From positions 62,001 to 126,000 of the forward strand of contig JAOTON010002091.1 of the NCBI GenBank assembly GCA_034440635.1: a stretch of 64,000 nucleotides of DNA. Reading direction: 5' to 3'. The notes beneath the pieces were generated by a model. The model saw only the letters and a program-made list of their open reading frames with translations, searched no databases and had not been told where the DNA came from. Shown in pieces: positions 23,071 to 35,244 of the stretch. A program made the translations under genes and the position numbers. Source of the stretch: Lepas anatifera (Eukaryota; Arthropoda; Thecostraca; Lepadidae). The first letter of the stretch is position 1, and each line of letters opens with the position of its first letter.

Positions 23071-24909
23071 TACCTAAGGGTAGCTGTAAATGTGATCGAA
23101 AGCTGTAGGACGGATCAGCCTCTCTAAACGCCGGGATGCTGTTATACTCGCAGATGAGGTGTTTACGTCTCATCTCGATCACTACTTACATTTCGGACCC
23201 ACGCACACACTAACACACCAGCGTGTATTCAAGAAGACTGGTTTGTGAGGCTATGTGCGTTCCTTGGTTGTGGAGCTCGCGCTGAAACCGTGATTGGATC
23301 TGGCTGCTGATGGACATTGTTGCTTTCGCCTGGCTTTTCCAGGAGGAACGACGCAAAGTTTTGTCTCAGACGGGGATCGAATTCACAACCTGTCCCAAAC
23401 ATGTGTGCTATTTATGGTATTATCCGACTGCTAAACGTTAGAACCGTGCAGAGTAGCAGGGACGGATCCACAGGAGAGGGCGAGGGCGTGCGTTACCCCT
23501 TAGGTCCGCTGAGCCGCATCCCTTGTGTATGTCGGGTACCGAAGCCGCCCTGAACGCCCCAGGAACTGTGCAGTACAGGCACTTAAGATTGACTTTAGGA
23601 TGTGGCCTTGGTAGAGGCGCACTGTTTTCCGGCGCACTGTTTAGAGGCTTGCATTGCCTGTTCACTGCCAGCTGCAAGCCTCCATTTGACTATTTGGTCA
23701 GACTCCATTTGACTCTATCCACCTTGCGGTACCTCTGACCAGTTCTGCTCGGGTACTTCCGGGCAGGACTTTTAAAACACCTATCTTCACAAAAAGTGTC
23801 CAAATGATTGTATCGGGATCGCCCCCTGCGAATGCGCAACAGCCGCCTCCTGGGGTACCTCCCCCGTTCTGAAATTCTCATCCAATCATTGCGAAGAGTA
23901 CCTTGGGTCAAATCTGACCATACTGTGCACGTTGTGTCCAGTTGTTATTGAACTCGGCAATTGTACTGTTAATTCATTGGAAAGGTTGAAGGCTAGCGTG
24001 CATCTCTGAACCCGTAGAAGATCATTGCCAGCCTGAATCGCACCTGACACCCTATAGAGGTGTTTGTTGACGATGGAGAGGTTGAGAACCTTCCCGATGC
24101 CTGACACCCATGTGTTGTGCACCGTGGAAATGTTGGAAACTTGGTCCACAGCTGACACCCATTACAGGTGTTTTCTGGTGAGCCGTGGGTGGATTTGACG
24201 TGATCGTGACATGCTCGAGACGATTCTAAAGTTTGTTTACAGGCGAAAGGCTAGTTCTCCTCATCATCTCAGGGTATGGAGAAGCCTGTCCATATGCGCG
24301 TGAACGCCGAAAGCATTGTAACAGGGGAAAATAGAAGCAGTATATTAGTTTTTTACCATGTTGCGCGCTCTCATTTTCTCATTTTAATTATCCTCATATC
24401 ATGCAGCCCTATAGCCCTATAGCCCTATAAGAATCTCACTTCCGGTCTCCTTGCGTTCTTATTAGGACGCTTTCGTATGACATGTTCTCCTGGTCTCTGC
24501 TTCAAGGTGTTCAGGAGATAAGCACTGGTCAGGAACTGGTTCAGGGGATAAGGAGGGTACACCCCCCCTCAATCGACCATCGACCCTCGGCGCCCCCTGG
24601 AATGGTTGCGGCGCCCCCTGAAATGCCGCTCTCACGGATGCGAGTATCGACGCCATCACGATATGACTGTTCGCCCACCTGATAGGTGTTGCCGACCAAA
24701 AGTGGCGTCTACCTACCATGTACCCCCTCCCGATAAGCAGTCCTGGCTCCGCCTTTGGCAAGGATGCTGTCTATCCGGGTGGGTCAGGCGGTCTCGTGTC
24801 ACGCTCTGTACCGATCATGCCATCACCTGTTGTTACACCGGTGACCTCGACCTCCTGTGGCTGTCCGGCTGCAGCTGGCACGGAGACTAATGGCTGGGGA
24901 TGTTCATGC
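23071..24909. other. Intronic sequence with worn repeats
   Basis: A tRNA-like minus-strand B box (GAATTCGATCCCCG) at about 23375-23390 suggests an old SINE; a worn MITE start at about 23461; a short (ATAGCCCT)n run at 24409-24429. Confidence 0.35.
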
Positions 24910-25050
24910 CAGTGGCGGATCCAGGGGGCAAACCGGGTATTTTCCCTCCCCAAACCCCTCGATTTTTTCCGATTTTCCACAACAAAACATGCTATTTTAC
25001 GATTTTGGGCCCCTTTGCCCCCCGTAATCGTCAGTCTAGATCCGCCCCTG
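24910..25050. mobile_element. hAT-like MITE
   Basis: Ends CAGTGGCGGATCCAGG and CTAGATCCGCCCCTG; flanking 8-mers GTTCATGC and GCTCATGC match at 7 of 8. Confidence 0.7.
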
Positions 25051-26072
25051 GCTCATGCGATGGTGCGCCACAAACCCGAGCCGGGGATATCGATATGACC
25101 TTCTGACCTGTACCGTTTATGGGCGATTGTTATGGTGTGTGTACGCAGGTGTTGTGAAGCTGTTCTTGGGGACAAAAGGCGTATACTTTGTCTGTAGGCC
25201 GTGCGCCAGAGTCGTAAATGTGAACCACCCATGATAAAGTCGTGGCTATTACGACTCGACGTCATGGACGTAGATCATCATAAGACGAGACAAAAGACGA
25301 GGTAGATCATCATAGCACGTGGCTTTGGTGAGGCTTCGATCCCCAGGGGCGTGGAGTTATTGATGTATTTTGTATTGCTCGGAAAACCCTTAGGAAACCT
25401 CGGGAGTAGTGCTAGAATATCGTTTGAATTTTTGTGTTAATCATTTCTAGGTGTTAAAGTTGTTTTTTTCAGTTCAACAGGCCTGTGGGAAGGCTAAATG
25501 CTTTATTGATTTATCACTTTTAATTTAAAAAGGGTGGTTATTGACACTGTTTCAAATGTGGTCACCCTGGGTCATTTTCAGGAATCCACACCCCTAAGAG
25601 CTGCCGTCACTGCGCCATCGTGCGGTGGTGAGTTTCAGGCCGTGTATTGTGTGGCTGGGCTATAACGTGGCTTCAGCCGCGGGGTCGTGGGCCGCTAGTG
25701 AGGTACGAGGGTCCTGTAACTCTGCCCCCGGCCATTGACTGCTGCCGGGGACTCACACTCAGTAACAACTATATCGAGGTCCGGTGCAGGCTCTGACGTT
25801 AGGTGGGCAGATAAAAACCCATAACATTTCCTTTGGCATATTTGTCACTGATTGTTGATTTTATCCAAACCCCCTGTAGTGACATAGGTGTTGGCAGGAT
25901 TTATTTTTGGCTATGAGAGAATGTTAGATAAACCGGCATTTATTCCCATTAAACGCAGCAGATTATTAAGTGGTCACCGCTGGCGATAATCGGCGGCCAA
26001 TCTTATGAAGTATGCGGCCGTCTCAGAATCGCTCGTGGCAGTGGCCCCGTCTCAAATGAATATGTGAAACGG

Positions 26073-26127
26073 CATTTAAACCAGACCAGATATCAGTCTC
26101 CCGGCTAACAACGGGCGGGCTTGTTAA
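26073..26127 (+). repeat. Direct duplication flanking MITE copy 2, left
   Basis: ATTTAAACCAGACCAGATAT ... GGGCTTGTTAA; identical to 26524-26578. Confidence 0.8.
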
Positions 26128-26526
26128 AGGGAATGTGGCACCTTCATAACGTGATTTTAACTGAGATAGCCAAATCGTAAAGCAAGTCGGAAAACCCGGT
26201 ACTCGATATATCATTTGTCTTGGAACTCGATATTTCCGTAGAAAAAGCTAAAACCTACCTGACACCAACCCCTCATCAACCCCTCGCCGGGCGGCCATTG
26301 TTGTGAGCTGCTGGTGTGACGACATATGCTGACGTCACGATGAGCATCAGCCAATCGAAGCCCCTGAAGCATTTCAAGTATTTATTTTCCTAGAGTATTT
26401 TTAAAAACAAAATATCGAGCGTATTGAACATTTTTCAGAGAAACCATGAGTGGTTTCATTATTTTCGGCTAAAAGTACGCCTAATTTCACTAAGTTCCAG
26501 GATTCGCCCAAGGTGCCACATTCCAT
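26128..26526 (-). mobile_element. TTAA MITE family 2, copy 2
   Basis: About 399 bp between TTAA sites, opposite orientation to copy 1, same terminal repeats. It is flanked on both sides by an identical stretch of about 55 bp. Confidence 0.65.
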
Positions 26527-26578
26527 TTAAACCAGACCAGATATCAGTCTCCCGGCTAACAACGGGCGGGCTTGTTAA
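26524..26578 (+). repeat. Direct duplication flanking MITE copy 2, right
   Basis: Identical to 26073-26127. Far longer than the 4-bp duplication expected of a TTAA element. Confidence 0.8.
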
Positions 26579-26579
26579 C

Positions 26580-28790
26580 TGGAAGCGGGCCAGTCGTGGA
26601 AACCAGTTGTCCAACGGCACTTGCGTTACGGGGCGTCTGCCAACTTTGGCGTTCGGTACCCGTTGGTTTGTGTTTTTTACTGCGCCAGTTTACAACCGGT
26701 CTCACTTGTGGGTGCTACTGGATAATCATGATGAGTGCACAACCACACCGTTTATATGGTCATTCTTTAAAACCATCTCAATGTAAGTTTGCGCCGTAAA
26801 ATTCAGAATAAGAGGCCACAGCAATGTGTGTTATCCCGGGGTAGTCGTACCTTTTATGTGTGGGAGTGCCATTAGATGTAGAATAAGTAGGAAACAAATT
26901 CTTATTCAAATTCGTCTTAGAGTTCGTAGCAGTGTGATACAGCGACGCGAGGATCTATCACAGACCAGATAATAGGTAAAAAATGGGAAAATACATACCC
27001 ATTTCTAGTAAATTGAATGCGCTGCGGGGAGTGTCTGGTCGCCCCTCTCCCGGCTCCGGCGGTAGTGTGACGTCATCCCATGTCCGGTCACGTGTCCGGC
27101 ACCCGTCTCGCTGCGGGCTCTAACAGGAGAACAATGTCACTGTTCATGTCAGGCATGGCTCTCTGGTGATGCCGCCCCGGGCTCTGGGTTTTGCCCCGAG
27201 GGAGGGTGGTTGGAATTGACATTCGGAGCGGTCTGATGGCTGTGAATATTCGGACAGACTGACGTTTGGAACTGGTATTGGAACTGACTCGGGAGGTTTG
27301 TGACCGGCTTTTCCCTCGAGATTAGTTTAGAATTCTGACATAATTTCGTCTGGTATTTGCATTACTTCGCTTTGTCATTGAGTAATTCTGTTTTTAAATG
27401 TGTTACTTTGATGGTATTTTGTACTGGATTAACATTGATTTTATGTGTAGAACCCCGAATATTGTTTCTAGTTTTATCCAATATGAATATTACAAGCTTC
27501 ATGAGACTTTATTCTTTAATTATTCGGCTGTATTTCCTACGTAAATTATGTATAGCTCTCGGCCCTCAAAAGAACAGCCTTGGAGAGTGTTGGGAACCAC
27601 GGTTTTAGCTGCCCAGTTTCACCCAAAGTTGGCATTTGAACTACAGTGGGCCCAATCCTCTCGATGTGGACAGAGTCGTGCCTGCAAAGTTTGCAACATA
27701 CTTCAAGTCGGATAATATCTTGCTTTAGAGTGGCAAATATGTTTGAGGGATGCCAATTTTTAGAGGTGGAATAAATCTGTAGAATGCAAAATTTTCAACT
27801 TTGTTTAAGCAGAACCGGGTATGATTTTTCCTCACAATGTACAAGGTGTTTTCATCCTAATTAAGGAAAAAAACATTGAGGATGGATTTTTTTAAACTCC
27901 TTTGTAGACATCGCCGGCTGGTACCAAACATTGAATTTTGGATGAATGAAATTTCTCTATTTTATATTTAAAAGTTGGAGTATGGATATATAAATTACTT
28001 CATATATACAAAGATATGGCCATATAAATTACTAACCAGTTTGCATAATTTTGGTCTCCCTACGTGCTGTTTTGCATCACTAATTGGTGCTTTCTCAGTT
28101 GGAGTGGTTCTGTTTTTCTCCACTCTGAAGCATCCGCCGTAACCATCAGCTGCGGGCACCCGTGACGTGTTGTTTTGCATCTCTACTGAGTGATTTATAA
28201 GTTGGCAGGGTTCAGTTTGGCGTGTTTTCCCACCTTCAGAGCCTTGGACGTGCCACCTGTAGGCACCAGCCATGACGATCGCCGAGTACAAGTTTCAGGT
28301 GTGCTCAGATAACGTGACAGAGATGCCAAATTTACAACAGTGCAGCCCGATCACGATGAAAACCTGGTAGAGATGCAGGTTTGACACAATGGGAGACCCG
28401 CAAAAGCTGTAGTCCGCTTACCAGTATTGCTACTATTGGGAAAGAGATTGGCGAACACTGTTCTTGTTTCCGGGCTTTGTGGCACCGTGATGACTTTTCG
28501 CCAAACCTTTTCAAACCAGGTTTCAAAGCAATCCTGATTTCGGTTGCGAAAATGTTTCCGTGAGGAATGGCTTTTCAGCCTTCCGCGCTGACATTTATCT
28601 ACCGCACTAAAACCCAGCAGTTTTCGGATAACACCTAGTTCTTACATTCCGCTGATGCTGCATTTCTCACCAGCGTAGTTAAAATCGGGAAATTTGATGA
28701 ATGGGTGGATATTTCCCTGTTGTCCCCCATCACCCGGCTCTTTGGATTTCGGTATACTACATCTGAAGTTAAAGTAATCGTTCGGGTAGT
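26580..28790. other. Intronic AT-rich sequence
   Basis: No gene or element recognised. Confidence 0.35.
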
Positions 28791-28794
28791 TCCA

Positions 28795-29095
28795 GTGTTT
28801 CGAAGTGAGAGTAGCTCAAGTGTCGAGATTGGGCTAGCTCCGGTGTGTGGGAGTTGCGGATAGTTCCGGTGTCTCGATATTGCGGGTAGCTCTGGTGTCT
28901 GGGATTGGTGTATAGCTCCTGTGTCTCGAGACTGCGGTTAGCTCCTCTGCGCGGGCAGCTCCTGTATCTCGATATTGCGGCTAGCTCCGCTGTGCGGGGG
29001 TTGCGGGCAGCTCCTGTCTCGTGACTGCGGTGAGCTCCGTTGCGGAGGGGGGTTGCGGGCAGCTCCTGTATCCTGCGGTTGCCGACAGCTGCTGT
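28795..29095 (+). repeat. Minisatellite TAGCTCCTGTGTCTCGA
   Basis: About eight irregular units with (T/C)AGCTCCTGTGTCTCGAGATTGCGG. Confidence 0.65.
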
Positions 29096-29780
29096 GACAG
29101 TTCCGCATCATTAACCAGACGACTACCCACTGTTGACTGATCGCTCTGTGTCTGTGGAGGGCCGTCTACCAGCCGAACCTGGTCCGAGCTGTCGTCAATC
29201 GAATGGGGATCTCTTCAAGGCGTGGGTGAGCTCCTATTTATTTGTCTCGGAAGTTTATCAGGGCGGGTCGATCTAGTGAGAGCCACACTCGAGGCCTGCG
29301 AGTTCTGCGTGCTGGTGATGTTGCATTCAAAAAACAGTTGCACACGAATCTGCGCCTTCTTGGTGCCTTTCCCTCCAGGTGTTCGGCGTTTTTTTAGTTC
29401 TTGTTTCTTCCTACATGCTCTATGCGAGATCGAGCTTTTCTGAAGCACCTGCTGACGCGCCGGCAGTGCAACCTTCGAATGAGGAGCCAGCAGAGTTGTG
29501 ACGTCAGTATTTCCCACGGCCGTTCTTGATGTGGAAGCCAGGCTTTCGTTTTCGGTTCAGCGGTCGCTGGTGATCGCTTCATTGCATCTTCACGGGCAGC
29601 AAGGTTAAGTGAGTCATCCATTCTGAAGATGGGGAGTGAGCACTCAACGTTTGTTCCGGCTGATACGGGGTGTGGATTGCCAGCTCTCTGAGATCAATCG
29701 AAATCATATCTGACAAAGGTGGCACTTGCAAGACTCCTCTTGAAAGGAGTGGATATTATCAGCTGAGCTGTGTGTCTTAA

Positions 29781-30488
29781 CCCTTCACCACCTGAGGGGT
29801 CCGATCGGACACCCTGCTTTTTGTGAGTGATTCTGAGCCTACGTAAATGAGACGCGTGTCGCTTTGCACGCCTCTAGGGTGACCAATTTGACAACTAATG
29901 GCCAAAAAATGGCATCATGCTAGGTCATGTCAACGAGTTCGTCATTTCTGCACGCATATACATTGATTTTTCTTCTAAAATGAGACTGATGAAACGAATA
30001 TGTAACTCGGCTTCTGAGAGATCTACGTCAAATTTCGAAACGTCACTCGAAAGCTCTTAAAACGACAGATTATGTTCTTGCTGTCATCCATTTTGAAGTC
30101 AGGTCAATACTTCAGTCACTAGAGGTCACCAAGGGTCGTGGTTTTCGAAATTGTCTGTGTTTATATAGTTTGAACGAAACAAGATAGACTGTGAAATTGG
30201 TTACCATAGTGATGAGCATGACTCAAATGATTGCAACATGGCCTTGTAAGATCATGTGTAACGTGTCCTTACGAGGTCGTACGGTAATATATTAAATCCT
30301 TGGGCTACGATGAACACATTGATGCCTTCTTTTGTTATAGGTCTAAAGGTTCAGATTTATAATAGATTTCCAAAAACTCAGCTCCAAAGTAGAAGACTGT
30401 AAAGCGTTTCAGCGTTGTTTCAATTTTTCGGTATCACTTCTGGTTCCCGCCATCGTAGAGGGGTCCGATCAGAGCCCCAGGTGATGAA
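29781..30488 (+). mobile_element. TTAA-type MITE, related architecture
   Basis: TTAA at 29777-29780, then CCCTTCACCACCTGAGG and the perfect 12-bp palindrome GTCCGATCGGAC (29799-29810). The right end has GGGGTCCGATCAGAG and CCAGGTGATGAATT in inverted sense, without an intact TTAA. The layout (CCCT start plus palindrome) is like family 1 but the sequence differs. Confidence 0.4.
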
Positions 30489-31747
30489 TTGTCCGAAAAG
30501 AGCCCAGGCTGTGCCTGGTTAAAAGTCTGCGAAATCGTGCAAATGGTCTTTAGCAGCAGCTTGAAGAAATGAAAAAAAGTTTATGGTGTGGTAATTCCCA
30601 TGGAATAGTATTTCATGGTTATTCTCCTGGTTTATTATGAGACAGTAAACAGACGTCGATGATCCTGAGAGATATCTCAAGAATGCGGTGAATACTTTCC
30701 TTTTGTGACTGCAGACGTGGTCAAGCACAACCGCATGCTGCGGGGAATTAGGACCTTCGGTGACGGTCGGTCGGTTGCTACTGCTTTTGTACAGCATAAA
30801 ATCGCCAAATACGGCCTGACCTGCCGACTTAGTTACTCCCCGTCCTCCCGGATCAGCCCCAAGCCTAGACTGGCCATTTTGGAGCGGACTTTCTCGTTGT
30901 TCCAGGCTTAGACGGGCTTTGAGATGTGGACCAATCACCTTGGAGGACTTAGAGCTGCACCGAAGAGTCTGCTCTGAACCGACACAAAGACCGTGAAATG
31001 GGGGACAAAGTCGTAGAAAGTCTTCCAGCAGACGGTCTCTCCGCGCCGGGTCGTGTGTGTCGAATTGCTGCTGGTTTTGGCTGGTCGGTTTCTGCCTTGG
31101 AATGTTCCCAGCCGGTGCAAATGCATTGCTCCGTGCACTCGCTGCATATCTGTGAAGACCATGCGCAACTCCTCGCTTGGGGTGAATTCCTCCGTCTGGA
31201 TGTTTTCCGGGTTATGGTCGGGCTGGATTCCTTCGTCCGGGTGTTTTCTGGGCTACGGGTTTTCCTGTTTGGACGCAGGATTCTTATCAGGGCAGACGGC
31301 GAAAACTAAACTGAGTACTTGTCTTTAAGAACGTTATCGTGACTGTAGAACTAACGAAAAGTGTGAGTATTGACTCTGGTCCACTCCCGGAAGAGAGATG
31401 AAGGCAAATGCCGGGATGGAGTCCCAACTTTGGGAGGGTCAACGTGTCCGCTTTCACCGCCCATGATTCCACAGTATCTGCATTCCATAGTATGGCAGTA
31501 TCTGGTGTCAGGTGTCACCCCGCGACACGGGCTGCAGTACCTCTGTGACACTAGCTGCAGTACCTCTGTGACTCTGGGCGATGTCACCCCTGTGACACCG
31601 GCTGCAGTGACACTGCAGTGCCTACCCCACCTGGCGACTTTCTCTTAGCCAGCGGAGTGACGCCCGCAGGAACTGAGTCATCTAGGTGCGTGTGTGCGGT
31701 TTTGCGGTGGTCACACGTCCGGCAATTCTGCTGGCCGCTTCTCACGC

Positions 31748-31905
31748 CAGAGGCGGATCTAGGCGGAAGGTTTGCCGAGGAAACTTTACTAAAATCTGAG
31801 AACATTGCGTTATGTACAAAATTGGAAGAAATCGGATAAAAGTGCGCAAATTTTGACTGCTTTGGGGACTGGAACAATTGCCGACTCCCACCTGGATCCG
31901 CCCCT
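31748..31905. mobile_element. hAT-like MITE
   Basis: Ends CAGAGGCGGATCTAGG and CCTGGATCCGCCCCTG. Confidence 0.6.
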
Positions 31906-32058
31906 GTTTCACAGTATCATTACGGGCTGACGGGTGCCATGGAGATGCGTAGAATGGGAAGGGCTGCTCTGTAGCTATTTAGAGAGTGATGCATATTCAG
32001 ACTTTGCGGCACACTAGCTACCTGTTGATTCTGGCGGCGCTGATCGCTTGTGAATTAA

Positions 32059-33059
32059 CCTTCTCACCGGCAGGTGGGGGTGTTTGAACACCCCATTCAG
32101 GTTTTCTTGCGGCAGCAGAAAATGGTGGCACGAAGCGCCGCCGTTCTTGGTATACCTTATCTTTGATTAATTCTTAAACTTTTCAAAATTTTGAGGTCGG
32201 GTCATCTGAGATCAGGTCACTACTGCAGCTCAAGTGACCTCGCCACTAAAATTTGTTGAGATAACATAAGTAAGAACAGGGTTAATCTATCCGATTGAAA
32301 CTAATAGCACCTAACGGACCCATCGAGTGCTACAAAATTTATTCCGGAATTTTTAATAGCAACGACCTAGGGCTAAATACAGGTCATGACCTCATTGGAA
32401 ATACATGGGAAAACGGGAATTGGGCGAGAATGGCTCTATTTATGTAGATACAGCTTAATATATTTTTTTACATTTTCGAAATCGTAGTATCGTAGACCCC
32501 CTTTTAGATTTATGTTGCAAGTTTGAGCCTGTGATCTTTGAAAGGTCATTTGAGGCTATTTAAGAAGGTGTTCAGACCTGAGTCAATAACTTTTTAGGAA
32601 ATGGCGATAAAACTTTTTATTTTTATACCATTGTGTTTGGATTATTATTGCGATTTGATTGATGTGCATATAAACCATGTTATATCAGATAGTAACCTTG
32701 ACGTGACCTTAGGTCAGGTCATTTTTGTGTTTTGATCTCGTATAATCATCATACATCGTTTCGATTTGCCGTAACGAGAGGAAGTGAATGGTGCCTAAAA
32801 TTATTCTTACTCAACTCTTGTCAGGCGCTAGAGCCCAAAAACTCGTATCTAACCTGCCACCTTCTTTGACCTGTCATGACCTCAATATTCACCCGAGCCA
32901 AAGGTGAGCAATGAAGTTTCTTTATGATTTTTTATGGGTTGTCCACCAGCCTTGGTGTTTTTTCTTGCTTTGCCGCATAGGGGTCGAGATCGAGGGGTGT
33001 TTGTACCGCCCCCCTCTCCACCAGGGCGAAGGTGGCTCGAAGGCCTTCCGGGGCGGGCG
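32059..33059 (+). mobile_element. TTAA MITE family 1, copy C
   Basis: TTAA at 32055-32058, then CCTTCTCACCGGCAGG and GGGTGTTTGAACACCCC. The right end is CACCAGGGCGAAGG ... GGGCGGGCG before TTGA (a decayed TTAA) at 33060. About 1.0 kb; the interior matches copies A and B at moderate identity. Confidence 0.55.
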
Positions 33060-33706
33060 TTGAAGCACCCTATTTGAGGAGATCTTCCTGGGACCTGAGC
33101 TGAGTCCGGAAACACTGCGATTGTCTCTTGGCCAGGGGTGCCAGGAGAGGTCTGTAGGCCGATACAGCCAAGTCTGTGGAAGCGCCCTAAAAACCCCGAT
33201 ATAGATCACCTCCGATGATAAAAATCAAATGGCTTCTATATCCTACGTGTGAAACCAAGGCCACTTGGTTTGTACCTAAATTTCTGTTCCGCCCTTCTTT
33301 TGATCGGCGCGACCATTCTTGGACACAATTGCCAGACTCGTAGATTGCTTGGGATCTACCACGACCATTGTTATCAGTCTCTGTGTACAAGGCCGAGCGA
33401 CGCTGAAACGGTTACAACATCGTTCCCCGGCGGCAGCATGAGAATGAGCTGATAGGGTTGTGCTTTAAGAGTCCCATTACTCTGCAAGGGAGCCGAGTCC
33501 TAATGTCTCGCTGAGTGTACACTATTTTACACCGGAAATGTTTCAGCCATTCACCAGCGTGACCCGTGGAAGCCTAATAAGTTACTCCTTTCTCTTTGGT
33601 TTTTCCGGGAAAGGCCTGCCCGACAGTCCATTGTTCTAGCGCTGATATCAGTCGGTGTTAGTGTTGCCTTGTTGCTCTTATTTTCTGCACTACCGGGTGG
33701 TGGAAC

Positions 33707-33788
<82 letters not shown>

Positions 33789-33947
33789 TTCTCTCTTTCT
33801 CTCTCTTTCTCTTTCTCTCTTTCTCTCTTTCTCTCTCTCTCTCTCTTTCTCTCTTTCTCTCTTTCTCTCTTTCTCTCTTTCTCTCTTTCTCTCTTTCTCT
33901 CTTTCTCTCTTTCTCTCTTTCTCTCTTTCTCTCTCTCTTTCTCTCTT

Positions 33948-33980
<33 letters not shown>

Positions 33981-34057
33981 TTCTCTCTTTCTCTCTTTCT
34001 CTCTTTCTCTCTTTCTCTCTTTCTCTCTCTCTTTCTCTCTCGCTCTCTCGCTCTCTG
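33707..34057 (+). repeat. (CT)n microsatellite with TTTCTC variants, about 350 bp
   Basis: Pure CT for the first 75 bp, then interspersed TTTCTCTC. All strand-wide open frames here are artefacts. Confidence 0.97.
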
Positions 34058-34289
34058 TCCTCGACGATAAACAAGCATGATAACGGACTGCTGTGTTGGA
34101 GAATGCCTTGTAATTACTTTTTGTTCCTGATAATTACACAATGACGCGGTGAGAAGGTGAGTTAATGACTATTTCACGCTAGTTCAGAAAATAAGTTGTC
34201 ATTCATTCGTTGCCAGCGTGAGATATTCCGCCGCGCTGTGCTGGATTTGTCCCCGGTATCCGACGGTCCACCGACTACGCCAGTGAGTC

Positions 34290-35127
34290 ACTTATGACGT
34301 CACCAGCGCCGGTGTGTGACGTCATCACCGTCGGAGGGTGACGGTCGCCATCTGTATCGGTCTGAGCCGTGCCAACGTCACTGAAACACACCAGTTTTGG
34401 ACATGATATTATATAAGACATTTCGTGGTAGGCAAGATTGCCTAAAAAGGATTTTAACAAGCAAACCCTACGGAAAAAGTTGATGCAGCGTAGATGTATG
34501 AAGGCGCCAGTCTCTACGGTGGGTCCTGGAGGAGCCGGTTCATGTTTGACCTCACTGTTCCGCCGCCGCTGTCGCTGTCGATGCGACGCCGGCGCTCAGC
34601 CGTCCGCCTCGTCCGCGTCAGCCGACAGTCCGGCGCTGGTGACTGCTGAGGGCGGGTGGGAAGTGCAGCGGCAGAGCGTCTGTGAGAGGTGTTGCGGAGG
34701 AGACGTGGTGGTTCTGTGTGAGGTCGTGGTGCTGCTGCTGGTTCTGCAGCATCGCTGGGAGTCGTGGTTGAATGTCGCGAGAGTGGTGGAGACAGATGGT
34801 GAAGGCGGGCGTGTTAGAGCTCTGCTGGTGCTGAGGCGGAAGGAGTGTGGCACTTCTAAGGTGGGAGGAGTTGAGCCCCGTCGCCGCGTCGCCCTAGTAC
34901 TTCAGGCCGGTGCCGGAGTCTGACCTCCAGCTCTCGGTGCAGAGAGCTGGATTGTCAGCAGAGCGGAGATCCCTGATGTGAGGTGCTAAGCTCTGTAGAC
35001 AGCGTTGCCTGTGCTTTGTGCAGCGTTGAGGTAATGCTTGTTTAGAGCCGGGAAGCGGTGTTACACAGCCGGGAAGCGGCTGTATAGTGGGGAGTCGGTG
35101 TAATCAGTGTTTGCCTGCCTCGACACT
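34290..35127 (+). promoter_or_regulatory. CpG-rich candidate internal promoter
   Basis: Two TGACGTCA (CRE-type) octamers occur at about 34296-34325, and 34560-34640 is dense in CpG (runs of CGCCGC, GTCGCTGTCGATGCGACG). The segment is clearly richer in G+C than its flanks and ends at the small ATG exon at 35128. An open frame at 34438-34923 in this stretch is Arg/Cys/Val-rich and looks like a by-product of composition. No TATA box is evident. Promoter activity is inferred. Confidence 0.3.
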
Positions 35128-35177
35128 ATGAGGGAGACGAACCCTCCGCGACCCGGGCCTCAGGGCCGCAGTATCAG
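35128..35177 (+). CDS. Possible alternative first coding exon of the CCSER-like gene
   Basis: An ATG at 35128 opens a 16-codon stretch (starting MRETNPPRPGP) that ends at ATCAG|GTGAGG, a good donor leaving phase 2. That is exactly the entry phase of the exon at 52259. It lies just downstream of a GC- and CpG-rich segment with two TGACGTCA boxes at about 34296-34325, as expected for an internal promoter producing a short isoform that keeps only the C-terminal region. The piggyBac element starts 67 bp downstream, inside the intron that would follow. This is inferred from phase and context only. Confidence 0.35.
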
Positions 35178-35244
35178 GTGAGGACCTCGCTCAGAGAAGA
35201 CCACTCCAGGTCTTACCGCTGTCCAAGTCTATGCTCTCTTTTAA

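Noticed and set aside
33551..34141. 196-codon Arg/Glu/Lys-rich frame and its complements
   Set aside because: Produced by the CT/TTTCTC microsatellite.
34438..34923. 161-codon frame in the CpG-rich segment
   Set aside because: Arg/Cys/Val bias fits CpG composition; no conserved motif, and the opposite strand is equally open.
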